Below are positions 12,451 through 20,575 of a stretch of 44,149 nucleotides of DNA, piece by piece. A model generated the notes under the pieces. The model saw nothing but the letters and a program-made list of their open reading frames with translations, was not told the DNA's origin and did no database searches. Origin of the DNA: a virus. A program made the translations under genes and the position numbers. Position 1 is the stretch's first letter. Every line of letters starts with the position of its first letter. The stretch is from positions 1 through 44,149 of IMG/VR virus record IMGVR_UViG_3300025012_000163; one strand, given 5' to 3'.

Positions 12451-14208
12451 ATGAATCATGAACAACTCATAAAAGAAATCTCTCAAGCAAACATGGCTTA
12501 TGCTTCTGGCATACCATTCATGACAGATTCTGAATATGATCTGTTATGGCAACAACTTTATGCTATAGACCCACATAACAATATCCTTTACCATACTGCA
12601 CAAGGTCGGGCTGCTTTAACGGGCAAAACCTGGCACAAGCACCCCATCTACGGAACTAACAAAGCATTCAACATGCTCGACCTTAAGCCATTCCTTACAA
12701 GGTTTGGATCTTATAAATTACGGATCGAACCCAAATACGATGGTTGTGCAGCAGTTATAACTCTTACAGATACCGGAGTAAACATTACTCTTGAAGGTGA
12801 CGGCAGATGTGGACGAGATATAACTCACTTAATGCCATACATTACGTTTCCATTTCATCTTCGGCACTTTCAAGCAGTTGAGATTCTTATCCTACTAAGT
12901 GAGTGGAATCCAGATTATGGAGCAAATCCAAGAAATGTAGTTGCTGGCTGGCTAGACCGCAAATATGACAAGCCTTCTGCCCTGATGACAGCCATTCCAC
13001 ATAATCATGGCAACCTATTTGAAGAATATAACTACTCCGGTAGCTTAGAAGCTATGGGAGATTTTCTGCTTGAGACATATAACAAATGGTCAAAGATCTA
13101 TCCGATGGATGGACTTATGATTAAGGTGGCTGATGAAAAAGTGCGGCTGGTTGCAGGTAATAATGGACAGACCAATAACTGGAGCATAGCTTGGAAGCCA
13201 CCAATCCAAGTTAAAGAAACAAAAGTTACCAATATTGAATGGAACATATCTCGCTTAGGTAGAGCTGTGCCAACAGTTATCTATGAGCCGATTGAACTTT
13301 GTGGAACTACAAATAATAGAGTAACAGGTAATAATGCTCAGTGGATTAAAGACAGAAAGATTATGCCTGATTCTACAATATTAGTAGGTAAAGCAGGAGA
13401 AATAATTCCAAAGATTTTAGTAGTTCAAAATGATATTCCTAATGAGTATAGAAGAAATTTTCTTCCTACTAACTGTCCAAAATGTAATAATATTCTTCAA
13501 TGGGAAGGAGTACATCTTGTCTGTAATGGAGCTAAATGTATAGCAAAATCAATCGTTTCCATTGCTTACTTCTACTCTCAGAAAGGTATAAAAATCGACG
13601 GAGTTGGCGAAGGCATTATAGAAAAGCTACTTCAGAATGAAAAATGTTATTCAGTTCTTTCAACCAAGCCTTGGGCACTTCTTGATCCTCTTAGCTACGA
13701 CCTTGTGCCAGACATAATAAATACAATCGGAGTAACAATTTATAGCAACATCGCTGAACAAGTATTTTCAATGAATAATCAATGCACAATGGCACACTTC
13801 GTCGCAGGTTTAGGTCTTCCAGGCTTAGCATATAAATCATCTCTGCGGCTTTGTCAATATTTAAAAACTGGACAGATTAATATTCACATAACTGATAATG
13901 CTAAACGCAGCTTTATTACTGCTGCAACTATTTATACAGAAGCAATTAAGGAAATGAAAAATTTCTCTTTCGCGCAACTCCCTAGTGAAGCAAAAGCAAT
14001 TTATTGCATTACCGGATCGTTGAGCCAGTCACGAGAAACTATAATAGAAATTCTGAACGGTTACGGATATGAATTTTCATCTGGAGTAACGAGAGAAACA
14101 AACTATCTGATCGTCGGAGATGATCCAGGCAGAACTAAGATCGAAAAGGCAACTCGTTACAACATCCCTCAAATAACTGAGGAACAACTTTTTAACCTTT
14201 TACGGTGA
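12451..14208 (+). CDS. ligA: NAD-dependent DNA ligase
   Basis: 585 residues with the LigA layout: an N-terminal Ia-like helical part (DSEYDLLWQQL), the adenylation motif KYDG with catalytic K95, PMDGLMIKV and SIAWKPP motifs, an OB-like segment, a C4 zinc finger (C342, C345, C358, C363), a helix-hairpin-helix region and a C-terminal BRCT-like domain from about residue 512. It is somewhat shorter than bacterial LigA (about 670), as phage versions are. It would seal nicks in phage DNA. AAAGGAG precedes the ATG. The last bases overlap the next start. Confidence 0.95.
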   Translation: MNHEQLIKEISQANMAYASGIPFMTDSEYDLLWQQLYAIDPHNNILYHTAQGRAALTGKTWHKHPIYGTNKAFNMLDLKPFLTRFGSYKLRIEPKYDGCAAVITLTDTGVNITLEGDGRCGRDITHLMPYITFPFHLRHFQAVEILILLSEWNPDYGANPRNVVAGWLDRKYDKPSALMTAIPHNHGNLFEEYNYSGSLEAMGDFLLETYNKWSKIYPMDGLMIKVADEKVRLVAGNNGQTNNWSIAWKPPIQVKETKVTNIEWNISRLGRAVPTVIYEPIELCGTTNNRVTGNNAQWIKDRKIMPDSTILVGKAGEIIPKILVVQNDIPNEYRRNFLPTNCPKCNNILQWEGVHLVCNGAKCIAKSIVSIAYFYSQKGIKIDGVGEGIIEKLLQNEKCYSVLSTKPWALLDPLSYDLVPDIINTIGVTIYSNIAEQVFSMNNQCTMAHFVAGLGLPGLAYKSSLRLCQYLKTGQINIHITDNAKRSFITAATIYTEAIKEMKNFSFAQLPSEAKAIYCITGSLSQSRETIIEILNGYGYEFSSGVTRETNYLIVGDDPGRTKIEKATRYNIPQITEEQLFNLLR

Positions 14209-14423
14209 ACAAAATGCTTAAAGAAGAATGTAAAGTAACTGCACGAATAGACAAAGACTTGTACGAACAAGTCCAGGAACACTTTCATCATGGGCAGCAA
14301 ACAAAACTGTTCAGGCAAATATTCCTTTCGCTGAAAAGCATAATTAATGGTGGAAAGCTGAATGAGGTTCTTGATTATATGTATAAAGGAAAAGCATTAA
14401 CTTTGCCAGGCATAGAGGAATAA
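14205..14423 (+). CDS. ribbon-helix-helix-like DNA-binding protein
   Basis: The frame begins with GTG at 14205, overlapping the ligase stop (GTGA), with an alternative ATG at 14214; no strong binding site distinguishes them. The protein has a short strand (CKVTARIDKDL), a helix (YEQVQEHFHHG) and a second helix (QTKLFRQIFLSLKSII), the ribbon-helix-helix order. It is the third protein of this type here, with those at 1562 and 2179. A regulatory role is plausible. Confidence 0.65.
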   Translation: MNKMLKEECKVTARIDKDLYEQVQEHFHHGQQTKLFRQIFLSLKSIINGGKLNEVLDYMYKGKALTLPGIEE

Positions 14424-14425
14424 TT

Positions 14426-14803
14426 ATGTCTATAGATAATGTAATAAATTCAAAACAAACAGAATTAGCATATTGGCAAGCTAGGAATTTTCCTTCATCA
14501 GAATTATTTGCTTTAAGTAAAGAAGATTTAGTACTAATGATCTGCAATCTGCAAATGACTTTAGGTATGTGTGAAGAGATTGGTGAAATAGCTCATACAG
14601 TTCTTAAAGGCACTCAAGGTATTCGTGAAGGTAAGAATGGAATTAATAAAGATCTTCTTGCTGATGGCTTTGGTGATGTTTTCATTTATGGCTCTCAATT
14701 AATGACTTTAAATAAAATAGATGTATCTGATGCTATAAATACAACTATTCAGCAGGTTTTAAAAAGAGACTGGCAAAATAATAAAGATGATGGTGAGGTT
14801 TAA
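14426..14803 (+). CDS. MazG-like nucleotide pyrophosphohydrolase
   Basis: 125 residues. The helix MCEEIGEIAHTVLKG supplies the metal-binding acidic residues (E50, E51, E54) and DGFGDVFIYG adds D80 and D84, the all-alpha MazG pattern. Enzymes of this group hydrolyse NTPs or dNTPs to monophosphates, or act on alarmones. Placed in the replication module, it may adjust nucleotide pools. The C terminus DGEV encodes the GGTGAGGT site of the next gene. Confidence 0.85.
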   Translation: MSIDNVINSKQTELAYWQARNFPSSELFALSKEDLVLMICNLQMTLGMCEEIGEIAHTVLKGTQGIREGKNGINKDLLADGFGDVFIYGSQLMTLNKIDVSDAINTTIQQVLKRDWQNNKDDGEV

Positions 14804-14805
14804 CT

Positions 14806-15096
14806 ATGCCACTAATGGATCGTATTTACTGCCGATCATTCTTAGAAATGTCTTATCCTGAGCAAGCCAGACTAATTGAACGCGTTCGGACTATGCGAAC
14901 CTCTGCGCTGAACGCAGCACTTGTTAAGTCTCAAAAGATCACTAAGTCTGCTATGAAAAATATTTCTAAGAACTCTGGAACAAAGCGCGGCAAGAAGATG
15001 CTGGCGGATCCTACCAAGAATGCAACAGACTTGCTTGGTAAACTTTCAGCAGATCAAATAGAGTTAATAAAAAGGCAGTTTCAAAATTTAAACTGA
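14806..15096 (+). CDS. basic hypothetical protein, 96 aa
   Basis: A lysine- and arginine-rich, mostly helical protein (SYPEQARLIERVRTMRTSALNAAL, then ITKSAMKNISKNSGTKRGKKML). The basic middle could contact nucleic acid, but no domain is recognised. It is coupled to the MazG-like gene by a binding site within that gene's end. Confidence 0.7.
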   Translation: MPLMDRIYCRSFLEMSYPEQARLIERVRTMRTSALNAALVKSQKITKSAMKNISKNSGTKRGKKMLADPTKNATDLLGKLSADQIELIKRQFQNLN

Positions 15097-15101
15097 GGCT
15101 T

Positions 15102-15305
15102 ATGATGATAGACAGAGAAATTGTAGTTACATTAAGTCAGGCTATTCAAATTGGTCCTGATGAATGGAAACAGCATAAGATAAGTAGAATATTTTCAAGT
15201 ACAAGAAGTCTTAGAGATATGCTTTCATAGGCTGAAGCAGAAGGATTAATTAATCCACAAATATCAGATTTACAATTTTCTGAATTTACAGGTAAGAGTA
15301 TATAA
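15102..15305 (+). pseudogene. small conserved phage gene interrupted by an in-frame amber codon
   Basis: The frame from ATG 15102 (or 15105) codes 42 residues, meets TAG at 15228-15230 and goes on in the same frame for 24 residues to TAA 15303-15305. The part after the TAG (AEAEGLINPQISDLQFSEF) looks like normal protein and joins the first part naturally as DMLS-x-AEAEG. A TGG-to-TAG change is the simplest account. Suppression by an unusual tRNA cannot be excluded. TAG ends other genes here (2834, 9516). Confidence 0.6.
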
Positions 15306-15338
15306 AAATTAATTAAAGATAAAGTTAAAGGTTAAATC

Positions 15339-16769
15339 ATGCAACTTTTTCAAATAGAAAAACGTAATATTTCCGACATTATTATCAAAGATCGTGCTCG
15401 CACAACAGTAGGTGACATATCAAGTTTAGCTGATTCAATCTCGATGGTTGGCCAGCTTCATGCGATCCTCATAGATTCAAACAACGTCTTAATTGACGGT
15501 TTGCATCGCATCGAAGCCTTTAAAAAGCTTGGTAGGGAAACAATTGAAGTCCGAGTATTCGACGGTATTACTGAAGACGATCATTTCTTGATCGAACTTC
15601 TTAGTAATATGGACCGTAAGGAATTTCTGTGGCATGAGGAAATTGATCTCAAGTATAAACTTCACAACTATTGGGTAGAATCAGCAATCAAGGAAGGCAA
15701 ATCTTGGGGCTACAGAGAAACAGCCAAGAGGCTCAAGTGCAGTCTTGGTGGCTTATCTACTGACCTTGCTTTCGCTGAGGCTCTTAAAGTCTTTCCAATC
15801 TTGAAAGAACAGTCTACTAAAGGCCGAGCTAAAGAAGCATACAAAGCTCTTGGTGAACAAGCTAAGGCACTTCAGCGAATGGGTAGCTTTACCGATACAG
15901 AAAAGGAACGCTTGGTTGCATTACAAAGCGGAGTTATGACGGCTCCTATAAAGAATACGGTAACTCAAAATGTATTTGAGAAAACCAAGCAAGCCAAGAA
16001 AAAACTTGATGATTTTGATGAAGATGATCAAGACCTTAACGATGAACAAGAACCAATCCGATCTAACATCCAAGTAATTTATGTAGCTGAAAACTACAAG
16101 ACTTTCCTCGATAAGATTCCAAGTAACTCTGTGGGAATGGTAGAACTTGATCCGCCATATGCAATTGATTTTAATGACAACTATGGTAAAACGAATAAGA
16201 TCGAATGCAAAGCACAAGACTGGGATGAGAAAGAGCTTTATGACTTCTACTTCAATTATCTTCCGTTAGTCTATGAGAAGATGCTTGACTGTAGTTGGGC
16301 TTTAGTCTGGACAGGTAAAGAACATTTTATACAAATCAACAATATTGCACGAGAAATCGGCTTTGGAGTTCAATCTCCTGGTTCATGGAACAAAGTTGGT
16401 GGCAGTACCAATAAACCAAAAACTAATATGGTGAGCAACTGGGAAATGTTCCTCTTGCTGCGTAAGGGAAATGCACAGTTCAATACTCCTAGCTTGTCGT
16501 CTTCAATTAACATAAGTACAGTCAGTTCAAGTCAACGTATTCACCAATGGGAAAAACCGATTGAACTTTATGATCATTTCTTAAAAGCCTTAGGTAAGCC
16601 TGGCACTTTATTTATGAGTCTCTTTGCTGGATCTGGTAATTGTTTGATTAGTGCAGCTAAAGAAAAAATGATGCCGGTTGGATGTGATAAGAGCCAGAAG
16701 TATATCCCGGAATTTTATCAGAGACTTGAGAATTATCTTGGAATAACTGCCGAAGTGGAGGGATTATGA
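15339..16769 (+). CDS. ParB-like domain fused to a DNA methyltransferase
   Basis: 476 residues. The N-terminal 85 or so residues have the ParB/Srx nuclease-like fold motifs (GQLHAILID, LIDGLHRIEAFKKLG). An acidic linker around residue 225 leads to a class beta N4/N6-type methyltransferase with DPPY (271-274) before FAGSGN (429-434). The enzyme would methylate adenine or cytosine in a recognised sequence. No restriction enzyme is nearby, so protection of phage DNA from host restriction, or regulation, is more likely than a restriction-modification system. The stop overlaps the next ATG. Confidence 0.9.
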   Translation: MQLFQIEKRNISDIIIKDRARTTVGDISSLADSISMVGQLHAILIDSNNVLIDGLHRIEAFKKLGRETIEVRVFDGITEDDHFLIELLSNMDRKEFLWHEEIDLKYKLHNYWVESAIKEGKSWGYRETAKRLKCSLGGLSTDLAFAEALKVFPILKEQSTKGRAKEAYKALGEQAKALQRMGSFTDTEKERLVALQSGVMTAPIKNTVTQNVFEKTKQAKKKLDDFDEDDQDLNDEQEPIRSNIQVIYVAENYKTFLDKIPSNSVGMVELDPPYAIDFNDNYGKTNKIECKAQDWDEKELYDFYFNYLPLVYEKMLDCSWALVWTGKEHFIQINNIAREIGFGVQSPGSWNKVGGSTNKPKTNMVSNWEMFLLLRKGNAQFNTPSLSSSINISTVSSSQRIHQWEKPIELYDHFLKALGKPGTLFMSLFAGSGNCLISAAKEKMMPVGCDKSQKYIPEFYQRLENYLGITAEVEGL

Positions 16770-16945
16770 TTATAAAATATATAATTATGTTTTTATTAAG
16801 AATAATATTTCTTCCATTTATTATAATACCAATTATAGGAACTGCTTTAATTGAATTTATGAGTATTAATAGTGATTGGGATCATTGGAAAAGATATAAT
16901 AAATATTTTATTGAACTCCTTCCTTGGTCTAAATACAAGAAGTAA
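16766..16945 (+). CDS. small membrane protein, 59 aa
   Basis: ATG 16766 lies in an ATGA overlap with the methyltransferase stop and after GGAGGG. The N-terminal 31 residues are hydrophobic (MIIKYIIMFLLRIIFLPFII, then PIIGTALI), one or two membrane segments, followed by a Trp-rich basic tail. Function is unknown. Confidence 0.6.
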   Translation: MIIKYIIMFLLRIIFLPFIIIPIIGTALIEFMSINSDWDHWKRYNKYFIELLPWSKYKK

Positions 16946-16957
16946 ACAGGATTTATT

Positions 16958-17227
16958 ATGACAAAATATAAAGTAGGCCAACTATCTGAACAGAAAGCTC
17001 CTATCACGCCTGGCTCTAACTGTTGCCTACATAAAAACATCGTGCCACTCGAAATAGGTTTTGCATCCAAGAGCTGGCCGAACGGCTATAAGAATGAGCC
17101 AAATTATAACTTTGCTATCAACATCATCAGTGCAAATGTTATTCGAGTTCGTTCTTATCTTTGCTTAGATTGTAAGCAGGAAATAAAGGCTCCGAATCCA
17201 GGAGCATTGACTAAGGATAGGATATGA
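16958..17227 (+). CDS. hypothetical protein with possible zinc site, 89 aa
   Basis: The protein carries NCCLHKN near residue 22 and CLDCKQE near residue 68, which could form a C-H-C-C zinc site, and a beta-rich middle. Codon use is closer to the core genes than to the AT-rich microproteins. Its stop overlaps the next start (ATGA). No family is recognised. Confidence 0.7.
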   Translation: MTKYKVGQLSEQKAPITPGSNCCLHKNIVPLEIGFASKSWPNGYKNEPNYNFAINIISANVIRVRSYLCLDCKQEIKAPNPGALTKDRI

Positions 17228-17412
17228 AAAAATCAGAGCTCAGATCTGTTCTTAATAAATTTGGATATCAATTCTTAGAACAAATAAATAATGATATTTC
17301 AAAAATCTTATTTGAAATAAAACGAGATCCTAGAAAGAGAACTAATATGACTTTAGATACATTTATCAACACTTTAGATGAAGAATTAGAATCTAGAGAA
17401 CGAGGAGAATAA
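17224..17412 (+). CDS. hypothetical protein, 62 aa
   Basis: Starts in an ATGA overlap and is mainly helical and charged (LEQINNDISKILFEIKRDPRKR). It ends RERGE, encoding the GAGGAG site for the next gene. No domain is recognised. Confidence 0.65.
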   Translation: MKKSELRSVLNKFGYQFLEQINNDISKILFEIKRDPRKRTNMTLDTFINTLDEELESRERGE

Positions 17413-17414
17413 AC

Positions 17415-17639
17415 ATGACAGGTGCTAACAATGGAACTCCTGTACAAATGGAAAATCTATTTGAAGAATCCTTAAAGAAAGTTATAGAAAAAATTAGTAA
17501 GTCTAATAAACTTATATCAATCAAACCTACTAAACTAATATTACCACAAAATGTTATAGATTATCTTGCAGATTTAGGTTATGATTCACAAGAAAAAATA
17601 AACGAATTAATAATTGAGCTAACTAAGGATCAGTCATGA
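17415..17639 (+). CDS. hypothetical protein, 74 aa
   Basis: Follows GAGGAGAATAAAC. Helical and Lys/Glu-rich with a Pro-containing centre (LILPQNVIDYLADLGYDS). The stop overlaps the start of the DNA polymerase gene (ATGA), so the two are probably coupled. Function is unknown. Confidence 0.65.
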   Translation: MTGANNGTPVQMENLFEESLKKVIEKISKSNKLISIKPTKLILPQNVIDYLADLGYDSQEKINELIIELTKDQS

Positions 17640-20158
17640 TAATCCCTAGCATATCAACTACAGCATCACCGCAGAAAGAAGGTTCTTTCAATGCATTAGC
17701 TGTAGAGTGCGCTCCAACTGACAACATACTCACGGCTGAGATTGCTATGGTTGGCGAAGCTCCAGGCGAAATCGAAGTCCTGAAGAATGAACCTTTCGTA
17801 GGTCCAACAGGCTCTCAGCTTAATCGCATCTGCGCAGCAGTCAGACTAGCAAGATATAAAATCTATCTCACTAATGCTTGCAAAGCTAAGTTCCCCAAAA
17901 ACAATACCGCTGTCTTATGGACTGATAAAGGCTATCGGCATCCAGACTGGAGCAAGTTGCAAGCAGCACTAATTGACGAGCTTGCTCAATTTCCAGGCAA
18001 AATCATAATGTTGCTCGGTGCAACTCCAATGAGGTTATTGCTAGATGAGCCTAAGTTCGATTCAATTACAAAATATCGTGGTGCATTCTACCATGCTGAA
18101 GACTTCCCACATTTAAAAGAAAAACTGGCTGGCAAAATAATAGGTTTGTCTTACCACCCATCTTTCACCCTCCCATACGGGCAGCCAATCCACTTTTATA
18201 CAATGATTGCAGACTTCACGAAAGCCTTGCGGATTATTGAAGATCCAGAATTGCTTACTGATAATGTGGAAATAAAAATCAAGCCTAGCTTTGAAGAAAT
18301 CATGCAGTTCTACGCATTGATTAAGACAAAGCAATATGTAGCCTTTGACATCGAGGCTACGCCAGAATTTATTACCTGCTATTCATTGGCTGTATATCAC
18401 GATAACAAGATTCTATCCATGTCTGTTCCTCTAATGAACAACCAGGGCAATTATTGGACAACAGGAGAAGAGATAAAAATCTGGACTGGCTTAGCTGAAA
18501 TACTTAACAATGAAGCCATAGGTAAGATTTGTCAAAATGGAATGTTTGACATCATGTTTACTTTTCGCACCATGATGATCAAAACAGATAACTTTTATTT
18601 TGATACCATGCTGGCACAGCACATATGTTATACGGAACTTCCAAAAGGTCTTGATTATTTAACTTCAACTTACACATACTATCCATATTATAAGGACGAA
18701 GGAAAGCAATCTCACCTTAAGGCCATAAAGAACTGGCCACAATACTGGACTTATAATGCCAAAGACTCAGCATACTTATTGCCAATCACTGAGAAGCTTC
18801 TTGAGGAGTTAGGCGAGTTCGATTCTATGGATGCTATGGATTATACAATGAATCTCCATAAGCCACTCATGGAAATGGAATTCAATGGCATCTTGACTGA
18901 TCCAGCAGGCATTGAAAATAAAAAGAAAGAACTTGAGCTTGAACTGATTGATCTGCAAAAAAAGTTGAATGAGTTGGCTGGAAAAGAATTAAATATGTCT
19001 TCATCGAAACAAATGATCTCATATTTCTATGGCATTTGCATGATCAAACCATATGTAAATCGCAAAACTGGAGCTATATCGTGCGATGCTGTAGCTCTTC
19101 ACAGAATTGCTAAGAAAGGAGTTAAAGGTTCTGCAGAAGCTAGAGTTATCATTCGTATGCGTGAGTTACAGAAACTCATTTCAACTTATTTTAATGTTGC
19201 AGTAGATGAGGATAATAAGCTTCGTTGTAATCATAAAATATCTGGAACAGTCTCAGGCAGGATTGCCACTGAAAAGACATACTTTGGAACCGGCACAAAC
19301 TTACAGAACCAGGTCTATATTTTTAAGTATTACTTATTGGCTGATCCTGATTGGATTTTATGTGAATGTGATCTTGCCAAAGCGGAAGCTCATGTAGTTG
19401 CATATCTTACTCAAGATGCTAACATGATTCAATCATTCGAATCTGGTATTGACGTGCATAGCTTTAATGCAAGTAAGATATTTGGAGTTCCAATTGAAGA
19501 TGTAATTCATGAAGCGAAGACTAAAAAGGCTGATCAAAAATCAACAATGAGATATATGGGAAAGAAGGTTGTTCATGCATCTAATTATTCAATGGGTGCG
19601 CAGACTTTCTCTGACAATCTTGCAAAAGAAGAAATTTTCAAATCTCAATCAGATTGCAAGAGGCTACTTGATAATTATTCTGATCGCTTCCCTGGACTGA
19701 AACGCTGGCATAGATCAATCGAAGAAGAGGTTCAAAAGAATCGAGTTCTCTACAACTTATTTGGCCGACCTCGCAGGTTCTTAGGTGAAATGAATGCAGC
19801 ATTATTCAGGAATGCTTATAGCTACAAGCCTCAGTCAACAGTTGCAGAGTTGCTCAATCGTGGAATGATTAAAGTAGTGAATGATCCTAGGCTCGGCAAA
19901 GACGGATTTGATATTCGCTGTATGACAACTGTCCATGACTCGTTTGTATTCAGGTTTCACAAAAGCCAGATTCCAAACTTGCCTCAGATCCTTCTTATCA
20001 TTAAAGATCATCTGACACATACGTTTACTTACAAAGGAAAGAGTTTTACCATTGGCTTGGATGCTAAGATTGGCACTCAATGGGCAGGTAACACTGCTGA
20101 AATCAGTAAGTTTACTCAGGAAGAATGTGATAAAGCAATTGAAAAGATAGGATTCTAA
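17636..20158 (+). CDS. family A DNA polymerase with N-terminal uracil-DNA glycosylase-like domain
   Basis: 840 residues. Residues 1-190 have the UDG-superfamily motif GEAPGE (40-45) and LTNACK. A DEDD 3'-5' exonuclease follows (D238, E240 in FDIEAT; QNGMFDIMF; YNAKDSAYL). The polymerase has motif A DLAKAE (D579, E584), motif B R639...K643...Y651 and motif C HD (767-768). It is the probable replicative polymerase. The position matching E. coli Pol I F762 is His (H647), and Ser replaces the Gly after the motif B Tyr. No 5' nuclease domain is present. The start overlaps the previous stop. Confidence 0.95.
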   Translation: MIIPSISTTASPQKEGSFNALAVECAPTDNILTAEIAMVGEAPGEIEVLKNEPFVGPTGSQLNRICAAVRLARYKIYLTNACKAKFPKNNTAVLWTDKGYRHPDWSKLQAALIDELAQFPGKIIMLLGATPMRLLLDEPKFDSITKYRGAFYHAEDFPHLKEKLAGKIIGLSYHPSFTLPYGQPIHFYTMIADFTKALRIIEDPELLTDNVEIKIKPSFEEIMQFYALIKTKQYVAFDIEATPEFITCYSLAVYHDNKILSMSVPLMNNQGNYWTTGEEIKIWTGLAEILNNEAIGKICQNGMFDIMFTFRTMMIKTDNFYFDTMLAQHICYTELPKGLDYLTSTYTYYPYYKDEGKQSHLKAIKNWPQYWTYNAKDSAYLLPITEKLLEELGEFDSMDAMDYTMNLHKPLMEMEFNGILTDPAGIENKKKELELELIDLQKKLNELAGKELNMSSSKQMISYFYGICMIKPYVNRKTGAISCDAVALHRIAKKGVKGSAEARVIIRMRELQKLISTYFNVAVDEDNKLRCNHKISGTVSGRIATEKTYFGTGTNLQNQVYIFKYYLLADPDWILCECDLAKAEAHVVAYLTQDANMIQSFESGIDVHSFNASKIFGVPIEDVIHEAKTKKADQKSTMRYMGKKVVHASNYSMGAQTFSDNLAKEEIFKSQSDCKRLLDNYSDRFPGLKRWHRSIEEEVQKNRVLYNLFGRPRRFLGEMNAALFRNAYSYKPQSTVAELLNRGMIKVVNDPRLGKDGFDIRCMTTVHDSFVFRFHKSQIPNLPQILLIIKDHLTHTFTYKGKSFTIGLDAKIGTQWAGNTAEISKFTQEECDKAIEKIGF

Positions 20159-20159
20159 T

Positions 20160-20507
20160 ATGCATAAATTAAAAATCAAACTATTAAAATGGCTTGGTAT
20201 TATTTCTCTTGATTGTAAAGTTAATTCATTATATGGAGAACTTAGAGCATTACAAAGAATCTTTAAAGAGCGTACTGATTATCATTTAGATATTCATCAG
20301 TATGAAGGTAGTAATTCTCAAATAATTATTATTGGTAAATATAAGAAAAGAGACTTTGTTAAATGTTATTCTATTTCAGCTAATGATTTAGATTCTTTAA
20401 TTAGACATTGTAAAGATCTTGAGGTAACTGCTAAGATAGGTAAAATAGATGTATGGCCTGATGTTAGTGCAGTTATTAAGCATGAAGTTAATTACGAAAA
20501 GTATTAA
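20160..20507 (+). CDS. hypothetical protein, 115 aa
   Basis: Begins immediately after the polymerase stop (TAATATG). It has an N-terminal basic helix (LKIKLLKWLGIISL), a helix-strand middle and a beta-rich C-terminal half (IIIIGKYKKRDFVKCYSI). Codon use is AT-rich, unlike the polymerase before it. No family is recognised. The 68-nt gap after it holds only AT-rich sequence and the AAGGA site for the next gene. Confidence 0.7.
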   Translation: MHKLKIKLLKWLGIISLDCKVNSLYGELRALQRIFKERTDYHLDIHQYEGSNSQIIIIGKYKKRDFVKCYSISANDLDSLIRHCKDLEVTAKIGKIDVWPDVSAVIKHEVNYEKY

Positions 20508-20575
20508 ATTTAAGAGATAACAAAAATGGGAAAGCCCATTCAACAATCGTATGTTGCTATTCAAGGAACCTTTTC

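Noticed and set aside
15339-16769. Restriction-modification system
   Set aside because: Only the methyltransferase is present; the neighbours are small membrane and hypothetical proteins with no nuclease motif.
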